Shown here: in pieces, positions 1-8,620 of the stretch | How positions within the stretch are numbered: position 1 is the first letter of the stretch | Layout: each line of letters opens with the position of its first letter | NCBI RefSeq assembly: GCF_014647795.1 | Contig: NZ_BMPW01000005.1 | Span: 1 to 64,000, forward strand | DNA from: Actinoplanes campanulatus | Lineage (GTDB): Bacteria > Actinomycetota > Actinomycetes > Mycobacteriales > Micromonosporaceae | Length of the DNA: 64,000 bases | Direction of reading: 5' to 3' | Translations under genes and position numbers: made by a program | Notes under the pieces: model-generated | Told to the model about the DNA's origin: nothing | Databases searched by the model: none | Seen by the model: the letters and a program-made list of their open reading frames with translations, nothing else

Positions 1-101
1 CCGGGGCGAGCGACTCGCCACGGAGGATCGGCCACGAGAACGCCGGGTTTACCGAATCCGGCCAACGGGCGCGCCGGCGCGATCACCGTTACGGTCGTGG
101 G

Positions 102-434
102 ATGTCCGCCAGCACTGTGATCACGTACGAGACCAGCGACGACGGCGTCACCCTGCGTGCCGCGCTATCCGGGGAACTGGACCTCGCGTACGCCGACGAC
201 GTCCGCGACGACCTGACGGCGGCCGCGCAGGCGTCCACGTACCGGCTCCTGCGGATCGACGTCTCCGACGTGACGATGATCGACTCGTACGCGCTGGGCG
301 CCCTGGTCAGCGTCCGTAACGCCGCCGCCGGAGCCGGTGTCGCCGTGACCCTGGTGAACCCGTCGCCGCCGGTGCTCAAGGCCATCCAGGTGACCGGGCT
401 GGCCGAGATCTTCGGGCTTCCCCCGCTCGACTGA
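102..434 (+). CDS. STAS-domain anti-sigma factor antagonist
   Basis: A 110-aa single STAS domain with no membrane segment. In the family these proteins bind an anti-sigma kinase and release a stress sigma factor, switched by phosphorylation of one Ser. The motif MIDSYALGAL (residues 59-68) sits where the SpoIIAA/RsbV phospho-Ser motif lies, so Ser62 is the likely site; the Tyr right after it replaces the usual Ser/Thr. The ATG follows a weak GGTCGTGGG leader. No anti-sigma kinase or sigma gene is adjacent, so the partner is unknown. Family call is firm, pathway is inference. Confidence 0.85.
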   Translation: MSASTVITYETSDDGVTLRAALSGELDLAYADDVRDDLTAAAQASTYRLLRIDVSDVTMIDSYALGALVSVRNAAAGAGVAVTLVNPSPPVLKAIQVTGLAEIFGLPPLD

Positions 435-542
435 CGGCCGGCGGAGCGAGCGGGGAATCGAAGCCGGTGAGTGCTCTGCCCGCTTCGTCAGGCATAGTAT
501 GCGTAATCCCCGTCGCTCAGCGGAGCGGTCGCCATCCCCCAA

Positions 543-556
543 TGGGAGCGCTCCCG
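543..556. promoter_or_regulatory. CebR-type operator upstream of cellulase
   Basis: TGGGAGCGCTCCCG is a 14-bp palindrome with one end mismatch. It differs by one base from the well-known Streptomyces CebR operator TGGGAGCGCTCCCA, which controls cellulose and cello-oligosaccharide genes. It lies 24 bp before the cellulase ATG, where a bound repressor would block transcription. A possible -10 box (TAGTAT, 495-500) lies upstream. Confidence 0.8.
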
Positions 557-579
557 ATATCCCCGAAGGAACCATCCCC

Positions 580-2175
580 ATGTCTCGAACACGAAAAGTG
601 CTGTCCGCGGCCGCGATGGCCGTGGTCGCCGTCGGCGGTTCGGTCGCGGTGGCGCTGCAAGCGAGCGCCGCCGCCGGCTGCAAGGTCGACTACACGGTGA
701 CCAGCCAGTGGCAGGGCGGCTTCGGTGCCGACGTGAAGATCACCAACCTGGGTGACCCGATCACGCAGTGGAACCTCGGGTTCTCCTTCGGCGCGGGCCA
801 GACCGTCACGCAGCTGTGGAACGGGTCCTTCACCCAGTCCGGAGCCGCGGTGACGGTGCGCAACGCGTCCTACAACGGGAGCATCGCCACCAACGGCGCC
901 ACGTCGTTCGGCTTCAACGGCGCGTTCACCGGGACCAATCCGGTGCCCAGCGCCTTCACCCTCAACGGCACGGCCTGCACGGGAGGCGTGACCACCCCGA
1001 GCAGCTCGCCGGCCACGTCGCCGTCCACCTCGCCGTCGGCATCCCCGTCCGCTTCGCCGTCCACCTCGCCGTCCACCGGGCCGATCACCGGCAACGCCGC
1101 GCAGCTCGTCGCGGACATGGGCAAGGGCTGGAACCTCGGCAACCAGCTGGAGGCCAACAGCAACGGGATCCCCAGCGAGACGGCCTGGGGCAACCCGGTC
1201 GTGACGGCGGCCCTCATCGACCGCGTGAAGGCGGCGGGGTTCAAGACGATCCGCATCCCGCTCTCCTACCTGGGCAAGATCGGGGCCGCACCGAACTACA
1301 CCGTCGACTCCGCCTGGCTGAACCGGATCCAGGAGGTCGTCAACCTCGCCCATGACCGTGGACTGTACGTATTGATCAACATGCACGGCGACGGCTACAA
1401 GAGCATCAACGGCGCCTGGCTCATCTGTGACTCGTCCGCCCAGACGACGATCAAGGAGAAGTACCAGAAGGTCTGGCAGCAGGTGGCGACGAAGTTCCAG
1501 AGCTACAGCGGCCGCCTGATCTTCGAGTCGATGAACGAGAACTTCGACGGGCAGTACGGCAACCCGACCCAGCCCTGCTACTCCAACATCAACGCCTACA
1601 ACCAGACCTTCGTGGACACCGTCCGCAGGACCGGCGGCAACAACACGTCGCGGTGGCTGCTGGTGCCGGGCTGGAACACCAACATCGACTACACCGCGGG
1701 CAACTACGGCTTCACCCTTCCCACCGACCAGTACCGGTCGGCCGCCATCCCCAGCGCCGAGCAGCGGATCATGATCTCCGTGCACTACTACGACCCGTGG
1801 GACTTCACCGGCACCGAGAGCGGCACCATCACGCAGTGGGGCCCGGCGGCCACCGATGCGGCGAAGAAGTCGACGTGGGGCCAGCAGGACTTCATGGACG
1901 CCCAGCTGAAGAAGATGTACGACACCTTCGTGGTGAAGGGCTATCCCGTGTTCGTCGGCGAGTACGGCTCGATCGACAAGACGGCGTTCGACTCGACCAA
2001 CAACAGGTACCGGGCGGACTACGCGCGCACCCTGGTCGCCACCGCCAAGAAGTACGGCGCGGCGACCGCCTACTGGGACAACGGCCACAACGGCCAGTAC
2101 GGGTTCGCCCTGTTCGACCGCAACTCCGCGACGGTCACCCAGCAGACCATCATCGACGCCATCATGGGCGCCTGA
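580..2175 (+). CDS. Secreted cellulase: CBM2 plus GH5 endoglucanase
   Basis: A 531-aa extracellular glycoside hydrolase. Signal peptide about residues 1-32 (RTRK, hydrophobic core, ASA). CBM2 cellulose-binding domain about 34-134, with Cys34 and Cys133 placed as in the family disulfide. A Ser/Pro/Thr linker about 139-168. GH5 catalytic domain about 172-531. Glu320 in MNEN is the likely acid/base and Glu461 in FVGEYG the likely nucleophile. The ATG at 580 is preferred over an in-frame start at 499 because GAAGGA lies 9 bases upstream and the signal peptide begins here. The CebR-type box supports induction by cello-oligosaccharides. Expected to cleave beta-1,4-glucan. Confidence 0.93.
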   Translation: MSRTRKVLSAAAMAVVAVGGSVAVALQASAAAGCKVDYTVTSQWQGGFGADVKITNLGDPITQWNLGFSFGAGQTVTQLWNGSFTQSGAAVTVRNASYNGSIATNGATSFGFNGAFTGTNPVPSAFTLNGTACTGGVTTPSSSPATSPSTSPSASPSASPSTSPSTGPITGNAAQLVADMGKGWNLGNQLEANSNGIPSETAWGNPVVTAALIDRVKAAGFKTIRIPLSYLGKIGAAPNYTVDSAWLNRIQEVVNLAHDRGLYVLINMHGDGYKSINGAWLICDSSAQTTIKEKYQKVWQQVATKFQSYSGRLIFESMNENFDGQYGNPTQPCYSNINAYNQTFVDTVRRTGGNNTSRWLLVPGWNTNIDYTAGNYGFTLPTDQYRSAAIPSAEQRIMISVHYYDPWDFTGTESGTITQWGPAATDAAKKSTWGQQDFMDAQLKKMYDTFVVKGYPVFVGEYGSIDKTAFDSTNNRYRADYARTLVATAKKYGAATAYWDNGHNGQYGFALFDRNSATVTQQTIIDAIMGA

Positions 2176-2216
2176 ACTGTCACAGCGTCGTCGTACGACC
2201 GGGACAGCACCGCCAA

Positions 2217-2244
2217 GCCCCGGGTGAACACTCTCACCCGGGGC
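2217..2244 (+). terminator. Terminator hairpin after cellulase
   Basis: A perfect 11-bp stem (GCCCCGGGTGA with TCACCCGGGGC) and a 6-nt loop, 41 bp after the cellulase stop. No long T run follows, as is common in actinomycetes. Confidence 0.8.
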
Positions 2245-2503
2245 CGTGAGTAGGGTCTTGATACGCGACGGGTGACGGCGTACCGATTCGGGCGCCGGCA
2301 CCCGTTCGCGAATCAGGCGGAGGCAGCCGGTTAGGCGGCGGTGAGCACCTGCGCCGCCCGCATCTCACACAGCGAGGACAGCAATCGCGGCGAAAATCGC
2401 GGCGGCGGTCCTGCGGAGGAGCTAACGGGCTTCACGGCTGCACTTGTCGATCTCTCCGCCTACCGCTGCCGCCCTCATCCGAGGCATGGCCTATGGGCAC
2501 TGC
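2245..2503. other. Intergenic stretch, no gene seen
   Basis: This lies between the two terminators of the convergent cellulase and chemoreceptor genes. I see no ORF with good codon use, no recognisable RNA and no repeat here. Confidence 0.6.
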
Positions 2504-2554
2504 GCCAGGCCACCACACCAGCGGGACTGTGACCCTGCTGGTGGGCGGCCTGGC
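2504..2554 (-). terminator. Terminator hairpin after chemoreceptor gene
   Basis: An imperfect 22-bp inverted repeat: GCCAGGCC...CACCAGC.GGG pairs with CCC.GCTGGTG...GGCCTGGC around a 7-nt loop. It sits 27 bp past the stop of the minus-strand chemoreceptor gene. Confidence 0.75.
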
Positions 2555-2581
2555 TGCGGTCGGCTACCCGCCGAGGCGTGC

Positions 2582-4174
2582 TCAGTACGTGAAGGTACGC
2601 AGCAATTCGTCGACGCGCCCGGCCATGCCGGACAGTTCGGCAGCCGACTGGCGGGTCGCACCGGCGCCCTGCGAGGTGGATCCGGCGGTGGTGGCGACGC
2701 CGGTGATGTTCTGCGCGATCTCGGCGGAGCCTGCGGCGACCTGCCCGACGTTGCGGCTGATCTCGGACGCGGTGGCCGACTGCTCCTCGACCGCCGTGGC
2801 GATCGTGGTCTGCAGCTCGTTGACCTGTTCCACGACGCCGGCGATCCGGCCGATCGCCTCGGTGACCTCCCCGGTGCTGGCCTGGATCGCGGTGGTCTTC
2901 TGGGAGATGTCCTCGGTCGCGCGGGCGGTCTCCTGCGCCAGGTCCTTGACCTCGCTGGCGACCACCGCGAAGCCCTTACCCATCTCGCCGGCCCGGGCCG
3001 CCTCGATGGTGGCGTTGAGGGCGAGCAGGTTGGTCTGCTCGGCGATCGTCTTGATCACCATGAGGATGGAGCCGATCTCCGCGCTCGCCTCGTCCAGTCG
3101 CTGGACCGTCTCGGCCGCCTCCTGGGCGGTGTCCACCGCTCCGGTGGCGACCTCGGCCGCGGTCGAGGCGCTGCGGGAGATCTCCAGGATCGAGGCGGTC
3201 ATCTCCTCGGTGGCGGCGGACATGGTGTCCACGTTGGTCGACACCTGCTCGGCGGCCACCGACACCGCGCCGGCCTGTGCGGAGGTCTCGTCGGCGTTGT
3301 CGCCCAGCTGGGCGGAGACCGCGCCGAGCTGCTCGGCGGCGCCGGTGAGCGCACGCGAGGTCTCCCCGATGGTCGAGACGGCCTCCCGCATCGCCTGGAC
3401 GGCCCGGACCAGCCCGCCGGCCATGTCACCGATCTCGTCACGGCTCTTGACGTCGACGGTGCTGGTCAGATCCCGGCTCGCCACCCGGTCCAGCGCGGCC
3501 ACCATCTGCCGCAGCGGCCCGGTGATCGACCGGGTGATCAGCACCGCGATCGCGGTCAGCGCGATCACACCGAGCCCGAGGCTGAGCAGGGCCTGCACCT
3601 TCAGGTCGTCACTCGCCTCGTCCGAGGTCGCCCGCGCCTCGAGCACCTTCCCATCGACGAAGGCGCGCGTCTCGTCGATGCGCTCCTCGATCACGGCGGC
3701 CTGTTCCTCCGCCGCCCGAAGGGCGGTCCGGGCGGACGCCATGTCCTTCGCGTTGCGAACATCAATGTCGCTCAGGTGTTTGAACTCGGTCGCGATGCTC
3801 TCGATGAAGCCGGTGTAGTCAGCCTGGAGAACATCCAGCTCCGTCCGCACCTCGGCGGGCAGATCGAGTCCGGCGATCTTGTTCCACTCGGCGTCGATCT
3901 CCTGCTGGGTGGCGGCCCACCTCTCGTCGACCGGCTTCCTCGTCTCCGGGCTGTTGGCCAGGATGGCGTCACGCTCGGCCTGCGTCGCCTCGGTCTGCAA
4001 CTTGTCCAGGTCGATCAGCGAGGCGTTGGTGACGTTGAGCGTCCGGCGCAGGTCGCTGGCCGAGTCGACGGTGCGCATGTTGATGAACGTCATGCCGACC
4101 ATCACCGAGGAGGACACCAACCCGGTAGCCGCCAAAGCCGTCAGCTTGCGCCCGACCGTCATCCGCAACGCCAT
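2582..4174 (-). CDS. Methyl-accepting chemotaxis protein
   Basis: A 530-aa membrane chemoreceptor. Transmembrane helix 1 about residues 7-28, a helical sensor region to about 190, transmembrane helix 2 about 193-213, HAMP about 210-260, then a long coiled-coil signalling domain. The conserved hairpin tip ([19 protein letters not shown] then GKGFAVVA, about 380-412) is the site that contacts CheA and CheW. The ATG at 4174 has GAGGGAG 5 bases upstream and is preferred over GTG 4192. No che or flagellar gene is nearby, so it is an orphan receptor. The ligand cannot be told from sequence. Confidence 0.93.
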   Translation of the reverse strand: MALRMTVGRKLTALAATGLVSSSVMVGMTFINMRTVDSASDLRRTLNVTNASLIDLDKLQTEATQAERDAILANSPETRKPVDERWAATQQEIDAEWNKIAGLDLPAEVRTELDVLQADYTGFIESIATEFKHLSDIDVRNAKDMASARTALRAAEEQAAVIEERIDETRAFVDGKVLEARATSDEASDDLKVQALLSLGLGVIALTAIAVLITRSITGPLRQMVAALDRVASRDLTSTVDVKSRDEIGDMAGGLVRAVQAMREAVSTIGETSRALTGAAEQLGAVSAQLGDNADETSAQAGAVSVAAEQVSTNVDTMSAATEEMTASILEISRSASTAAEVATGAVDTAQEAAETVQRLDEASAEIGSILMVIKTIAEQTNLLALNATIEAARAGEMGKGFAVVASEVKDLAQETARATEDISQKTTAIQASTGEVTEAIGRIAGVVEQVNELQTTIATAVEEQSATASEISRNVGQVAAGSAEIAQNITGVATTAGSTSQGAGATRQSAAELSGMAGRVDELLRTFTY

Positions 4175-4453
4175 CAGAACTCCCTCTGTCACGACTGGTT
4201 CGCCGGGTATCCCATCGACGGCAGACAGCCGCCGGCTTACGGTCCAGAGGTCCCGTCAAATGCTGCTACCCACTGCGACCCGAACAGCAGCCAAGCAACG
4301 TGGCGCACAGTTCGTCGCTTGGGGCCTTTGCATGCTGCGCCGCTTTCCGGTCCTCGCGCCGAGGCTGGCGCTGCGGTCCGAGTCGTCAACGGTGGCCAAA
4401 TCTGGACTTCCAGCGGGGGCCCGAAAATGGACCGCTCTGGGAATCGAGCGCGC

Positions 4454-5536
4454 TCAGCGTTCGCGGACCCGCTGGGCGATCGCGTCCGCCAGCTCGGCCG
4501 TCGTCCCGGTCCCGTGCAGGTCAGGGGTCAGAGGCGCGTGGTCGGGTCCGTACGCCAGGACGTCTTCGATCGCGCCGAGCAGGTGAGCCGCCGCCTCGGG
4601 GTGGCCGAGGTGCTCCAGCATCATCGAGCCGCACCAGATCTGGCCGACCGGGTTGGCGATGCCCTTGCCGGCGATGTCCGGCGCGGAGCCGTGTACAGGC
4701 TCGAACAGGCTCGGGTGGTCGCGCTCGGGGTTGATGTTCGCGCTCGGAGCGATGCCGAGGGTGCCGGTGCAGGCCGGGCCGAGATCGGAGAGGATGTCGC
4801 CGAACAGGTTGCTGGCGACGACCACGTCGAACCATTCGGGATGCAGGACGAACTGGGCGGTCAGGGCGTCGATGTGGAACCTGTCGAGCCTGACATCGCG
4901 GAACTGCTCGCCCATGGCGGCGACCCGTTCGTCCCAGTACGGCATGGTGATCGAGATTCCGTTGCTCTTGGTGGCCGACGTGAGATGCCGCTTCGGGCGC
5001 CGGCGCGCTTGTTCGAAGGCGAAGCGCAGGACACGGTCGACGCCGATGCGGGTCATGACCGTCTCCTGCAGCACGGTTTCGCGGTCGGTGCCCTCGAAGA
5101 CGCGCCCGCCCACGCTGGAGTACTCACCTTCGGTGTTCTCCCGGACGACGACGAAGTCGATGTCGCCCGGCTCGCGGCCCGCGAGAGGGCTGCGGACGCC
5201 GGGCATGAGCCGGCAGGGACGTAGGTTCACGTACTGGTCGAAGACGCGCCGGAACTGTAGGAGGCTGCCCCACAGGGACACATGGTCGGGCACCACCGAG
5301 GGCCAGCCGACCGCACCGAAGTAGATGCTGTCGTACGCCCGTAGTGTCTGTTCCCAGTCGGGCGGGAGCATCGTGCCGTGCTTCTGCCAGTAGTCGGCGC
5401 TGGCGAAGTCGAAGGTATCGAAGTCCAGGCTCAGCCCGAACCTGTCGGCGGTCGCGCGCAGCGCCTCGAGGCCGGCCGGGACGACCTCCTTGCCGATGCC
5501 GTCGCCGGGGATGACGGCGATCCGCTGCGCGGTCAC
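4454..5536 (-). CDS. Tartrate/D-malate dehydrogenase family enzyme
   Basis: A 360-aa member of the isocitrate/isopropylmalate dehydrogenase superfamily, closest by recall to the TtuC/DmlA branch. These NAD- and metal-dependent enzymes oxidise and decarboxylate D-malate or tartrate. Visible marks are IPGDGIGKEV at the N terminus, the FGAVGWPS segment, the substrate-Arg region RPCRLMPGV, the metal-binding SNLFGDILSD with its Asp residues, and EPVHGSAPDIAGKG near the C terminus. GTG start overlaps the gntR stop by 4 bases (GTGA), so the two are one transcript. Substrate within the branch is uncertain. Confidence 0.85.
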   Translation of the reverse strand: MTAQRIAVIPGDGIGKEVVPAGLEALRATADRFGLSLDFDTFDFASADYWQKHGTMLPPDWEQTLRAYDSIYFGAVGWPSVVPDHVSLWGSLLQFRRVFDQYVNLRPCRLMPGVRSPLAGREPGDIDFVVVRENTEGEYSSVGGRVFEGTDRETVLQETVMTRIGVDRVLRFAFEQARRRPKRHLTSATKSNGISITMPYWDERVAAMGEQFRDVRLDRFHIDALTAQFVLHPEWFDVVVASNLFGDILSDLGPACTGTLGIAPSANINPERDHPSLFEPVHGSAPDIAGKGIANPVGQIWCGSMMLEHLGHPEAAAHLLGAIEDVLAYGPDHAPLTPDLHGTGTTAELADAIAQRVRER

Positions 5537-6222
5537 GGCGCCTCCCGCAGCGCCGCCAGTCCGCCCTGCGAGTCCTCGATGGCGATACGCTCCGCGGTTG
5601 CGGAATCGCCCGCGCGCAGCGCTCGGACCAGAGCGCGATGGCTGGTGTAGCGCTCCAGGCCGAATGTCTCGTCGTCCGCCACCCGTTGCAGCAGCAGCTC
5701 GCGGCGCCGTGGGCGGGAGAACACGCGGCTCTGTTCGAGCATCCGGATCAGCACCGGGTTGTGCGCGCAGGCGCTGACCATGTCGTTGAACTGCTGCATG
5801 GTGTCGAACAGCTCGCTGAGATGCCGCTCCACCGGGCGGCCCTGCCCGCCCCGCTCCTTGAGCAGGATCAGCAGGTCGTCGGCACGGTCGAGGGTGGCAT
5901 CCAGGGCGTCGAGCTGGGCGGCGGTGGCACGCCGGGCGGCGAACCGGGCGACGAGGCCGCGAAGGCCGACCTCCACCTCCGCGAGGTCGTCGATGGCGCC
6001 GTCACGGATGGCGGCGACCAGCACGGTGCGCGGACCGATCCGTTCGATCAGTCCGTCGAGTTCCAGCCGCCGCAGAGCTTCGCGGACCGGTGTCGGGCTG
6101 ATCGCGAGCCGTTCGGCCATGCCGCGCTCGGTGATCTTCTCTCCCGCCGCGAGCTCGCCGGCGGCGATCGCGGCGCGAACCTTGCGGTACGCCTGGTCGG
6201 CGAGCGTCCCTGTCGTCGTCAT
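5533..6222 (-). CDS. GntR-family (FadR subfamily) regulator
   Basis: A 229-aa transcription factor. A winged helix-turn-helix at about residues 5-70 carries the GntR signature (ERGMAERLAISPTPVREALRRLE). The all-helical FCD effector domain follows (about 80-220). ATG 6222 is preferred over GTG 6231. It is co-transcribed with the dehydrogenase gene and divergent from the MFS gene; the 97-bp gap between them is full of dyads. It probably senses a hydroxy acid or related organic acid and controls both arms of the cluster. The effector is inference. Confidence 0.88.
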   Translation of the reverse strand: MTTTGTLADQAYRKVRAAIAAGELAAGEKITERGMAERLAISPTPVREALRRLELDGLIERIGPRTVLVAAIRDGAIDDLAEVEVGLRGLVARFAARRATAAQLDALDATLDRADDLLILLKERGGQGRPVERHLSELFDTMQQFNDMVSACAHNPVLIRMLEQSRVFSRPRRRELLLQRVADDETFGLERYTSHRALVRALRAGDSATAERIAIEDSQGGLAALREAP

Positions 6223-6243
6223 GCGACACACCTTAGCGCATGA

Positions 6244-6289
6244 TGTAGCAACCTAATTTGCAACTCTTGACGAGTTTGCTACAGCAAAA
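6244..6289. promoter_or_regulatory. Divergent promoter with candidate GntR operators
   Basis: TGTAGCAA (6244-6251) and TTGCTACA (6276-6283) form a perfect 8-bp inverted repeat with a 24-nt gap. TTTGCT-AC-AGCAAA is a second tight dyad (6275-6288), and AACTC-TTGAC-GAGTT a third (6262-6276). The TTGACG inside it could be a -35 for the rightward MFS gene. Confidence 0.6.
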
Positions 6290-6319
6290 TACCGTGGCCG
6301 GACACGAGGAGGTGGACGG

Positions 6320-7570
6320 GTGTCCGACCGGCGCATCACGTTCTTCATCGCCCTGGCGCTCTTCGCACAGGAGTCGACGTGGAACTTCTATGACAATCAG
6401 GTGCCTGCCCTGCTGCGCGAACACGTGGCGAGCGCGGCCCTCGTGGGCGCCCTGATGGGGATGGACAACCTGTTGGGGATCTTCGTCCAGCCCTGGATCG
6501 GGAACCGGTCGGACAACACCCGGACCCGGTGGGGGCGGCGGATCCCGTACCTCGCGGTCGGCATGCCGCTGGCCGCCGTGATCTTCGTGCTGCTGCCATG
6601 GGCGACGTCGCTGCTCACGCTGGCCGTGGTGATGTTCTGCTACGCGTTGATCGCCAACACCACACGGCCGCTGGCCGAGTCGCTCGTGCCGGACTTCGTC
6701 GCCCCCGAGCGGCGGGGCCGGACGAACGCCGCCGTCAAGATCGCGACTGCCCTGACGATCATCGTTGCCTCGTTGATCAGCCTTCTGGTGGTCGATGACC
6801 ATCCCCGGGCCGCCTTCGTCATCCCGTCGGTGATCATGCTGGCCGCCACTGCGGTGCTGCTCACCAATGTGCGCGACAGCCGATCGAGCGCGTACCGGGC
6901 CGCGGTGGCCGAGGACGCGGCCGCCGGTCCCTCCCCGGCGCGCGTGCCGCTCCGGCAGATCGTCACCGGCCTGATCACCGACCACGACCGGCGGCGGCTC
7001 CTGCTGTTGCTGACCGTCCTGCTCTTCGGCGGCGCGTGGTTCGCCTCGCGGTCGCTGATCACCCCGTACGGCATGGAGACGCTGGGGCTGAGCCGCGGCG
7101 AGGCAGGCGGGCTCACCCTGCCCAGTGGCATCGTCTACGTCGCGGCCGCCTATCCGGCCGCGCTACTGGCCGAGCGCTTCGGGCGCCTGCGGACCATCGC
7201 GGTGGGCATGACCGTCTTCGCCGTCGCACTGATAGCGGGCGCCGTCGTACAGACCGCCACCGGGACGGTCGTCGCGTTCTGCATGGCCTCCGCGGGCGCC
7301 GCCGCTTACACCGTCAACGCGGCGGTGGCCCTGTGGAACCTGGCCCCGTCCAGCCAGGTGCTCGGCACCTACACCGGCCTGTACGCGGTCACCTGGTACC
7401 TCGGCGGGTTCGGTGGACCCGCCCTCGTCGGCGCCGTGGTCGACCTCGTCGGCTGGGACGCGATGCTGCTCTACATCGCCGTACTCGCCATGATCGCCGT
7501 CCTCGTCGTCGTACGCCTCGGACGCCTGCAGCGTCTGCACCGGGCCGTCACCCTCACCGAAAGCGAATGA
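6320..7570 (+). CDS. MFS transporter of the hydroxy-acid cluster
   Basis: A 416-aa membrane protein with about 12 hydrophobic helices. It carries the MFS loop 2-3 type motif NRSDNTRTRWGRR and a central cytoplasmic loop around residues 185-215. The N-terminal half resembles the sugar/cation symporter branch of the MFS. GTG start at 6320 has AGGAGG 7 bases upstream. First gene of the rightward operon; its stop overlaps the next gene (ATGA). The most likely job is uptake of the acid that the downstream enzymes process. Substrate is not readable from sequence. Confidence 0.85.
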   Translation: MSDRRITFFIALALFAQESTWNFYDNQVPALLREHVASAALVGALMGMDNLLGIFVQPWIGNRSDNTRTRWGRRIPYLAVGMPLAAVIFVLLPWATSLLTLAVVMFCYALIANTTRPLAESLVPDFVAPERRGRTNAAVKIATALTIIVASLISLLVVDDHPRAAFVIPSVIMLAATAVLLTNVRDSRSSAYRAAVAEDAAAGPSPARVPLRQIVTGLITDHDRRRLLLLLTVLLFGGAWFASRSLITPYGMETLGLSRGEAGGLTLPSGIVYVAAAYPAALLAERFGRLRTIAVGMTVFAVALIAGAVVQTATGTVVAFCMASAGAAAYTVNAAVALWNLAPSSQVLGTYTGLYAVTWYLGGFGGPALVGAVVDLVGWDAMLLYIAVLAMIAVLVVVRLGRLQRLHRAVTLTESE

Positions 7571-8514
7571 TGCCGACCATCCTCATCACCACCGACTACC
7601 TCACCCCCGGCGACGAGGTGGACACCTACCTCACCGGCCTCGGCTTCACGACCCGGCACGACCCCATGCGGGGACCACGCCGGCCGGAGCATCTGGTCGC
7701 GGCCCTGGCCGGCGCCGAGGGGGCACTGATCGCCAACGAGCCGATGTCCGAGCAGGTGCTGCGCCAGGTGCCGAGCCTGCGCGCGATCGTACGCACGGGC
7801 GTCGGGTACGACTCCGTCGACGTGGCGGCCGCCGAACGGCTCGGGATCAGCGTCAGCAACCTGCCCGGGATCAACGCCAACGCGGTGGCCGAGTACACCA
7901 TCGCACTGCTACTCGCTCAGGCACGGTCGCTGATACCGATGGCTGCCGGGGTCGCCGCCGGGAGCTGGCCCCGCACGGACGGTCACGAGCTGCGCGGCAA
8001 GACCCTCGGTCTGATCGGCCGTGGCGCGGTGGCTCAGCACGTCGCACCGCTCGCCGCCGCGTTCGGCATGACAGTGCTGTGCACCGGCGACCTGCCCGCC
8101 CCGGTCGTCCGGGTCGCGCTCGACACACTGCTGTGCGACTCCGACTTCGTGTCGGTCCACACTGCGCTGACCCCGCTCACGCGCCACCTCATCGACGCTG
8201 CGGCACTGGCCCGGATGAAGCCGGGCGCGCACCTGATCAACACCGCGCGCGGGCCGATCGTCGACGAGACCGCCCTCGCCGCGGCCGTCCGATCCGGTCG
8301 GCTGGCCGGCGCCGCCCTCGACGTCGTGGACGTCGAGCCGCTGCCGGCCGACAGCATCCTGCGCGGCATCGACGGCATCGCGGTCTACTCGCACATGGCC
8401 GGGCAGACCGCCGAGGCCCGGCTGGCCGCCGGGATGGAAGGCGCCAGGGAACTCGTCGCCGCCCTCGACGGCCGTCCTGCCCACTCGCTCACCGAACGAA
8501 AGGAACCGGCATGA
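7567..8514 (+). CDS. D-2-hydroxyacid dehydrogenase
   Basis: A 315-aa NAD(P)-dependent dehydrogenase that interconverts 2-keto acids and D-2-hydroxy acids. Marks: catalytic Arg in the VRTGVGYDSVD segment, Rossmann loop GLIGRGAVA (the third Gly is Ala), the LINTARGPIVDE signature, DVEPLP with the usual Glu, and a His in YSHMAGQT. Start ATG 7567 overlaps the MFS stop by 4 bases; ATG 7570 is also possible. Context suggests hydroxypyruvate, glyoxylate or a tartrate-derived keto acid, but the substrate is inference. Confidence 0.9.
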   Translation: MMPTILITTDYLTPGDEVDTYLTGLGFTTRHDPMRGPRRPEHLVAALAGAEGALIANEPMSEQVLRQVPSLRAIVRTGVGYDSVDVAAAERLGISVSNLPGINANAVAEYTIALLLAQARSLIPMAAGVAAGSWPRTDGHELRGKTLGLIGRGAVAQHVAPLAAAFGMTVLCTGDLPAPVVRVALDTLLCDSDFVSVHTALTPLTRHLIDAAALARMKPGAHLINTARGPIVDETALAAAVRSGRLAGAALDVVDVEPLPADSILRGIDGIAVYSHMAGQTAEARLAAGMEGARELVAALDGRPAHSLTERKEPA

Positions 8515-8591
8515 CCACCAGCGACGCCGGCACCGCCGGCTTCCTCGGCGGCTGCCTCTTCTCCGAGCGCCGGGCCGGCCGCGCCGCATGA
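8511..8591 (+). CDS. Possible 26-aa small ORF
   Basis: Small ORF between the hydroxyacid dehydrogenase and the AtuA-like gene. Its ATG overlaps the upstream stop by 4 bases and has AAAGGA 6 bases upstream. Its own stop overlaps an in-frame ATG (8588) of the AtuA reading frame by another 4 bases. The peptide starts MTTSDAGTAG and contains GGCLFSERR. I know no family. It may be a real peptide, a coupling leader, or just spacer. Confidence 0.35.
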   Translation: MTTSDAGTAGFLGGCLFSERRAGRAA

Positions 8592-8620
8592 CCGGCTCCT
8601 ACCTGCGAAATGAGGAACCT

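Noticed and set aside
517-2301. A 594-codon open frame antisense to the cellulase gene
   Set aside because: High GC removes stops on the opposite strand. Its composition (Arg, Gly, Val rich) is not protein-like, and the plus strand has a complete enzyme.
4175-4453. Possible c-di-GMP riboswitch in the long chemoreceptor leader
   Set aside because: A hairpin (GCCGGCGGC region) is present, but the GEMM core and tetraloop sequences are not recognisable.
2444-5224. A 926-codon open frame on the plus strand
   Set aside because: It runs antisense through both the chemoreceptor and the tartrate-type dehydrogenase genes, which have intact conserved motifs.
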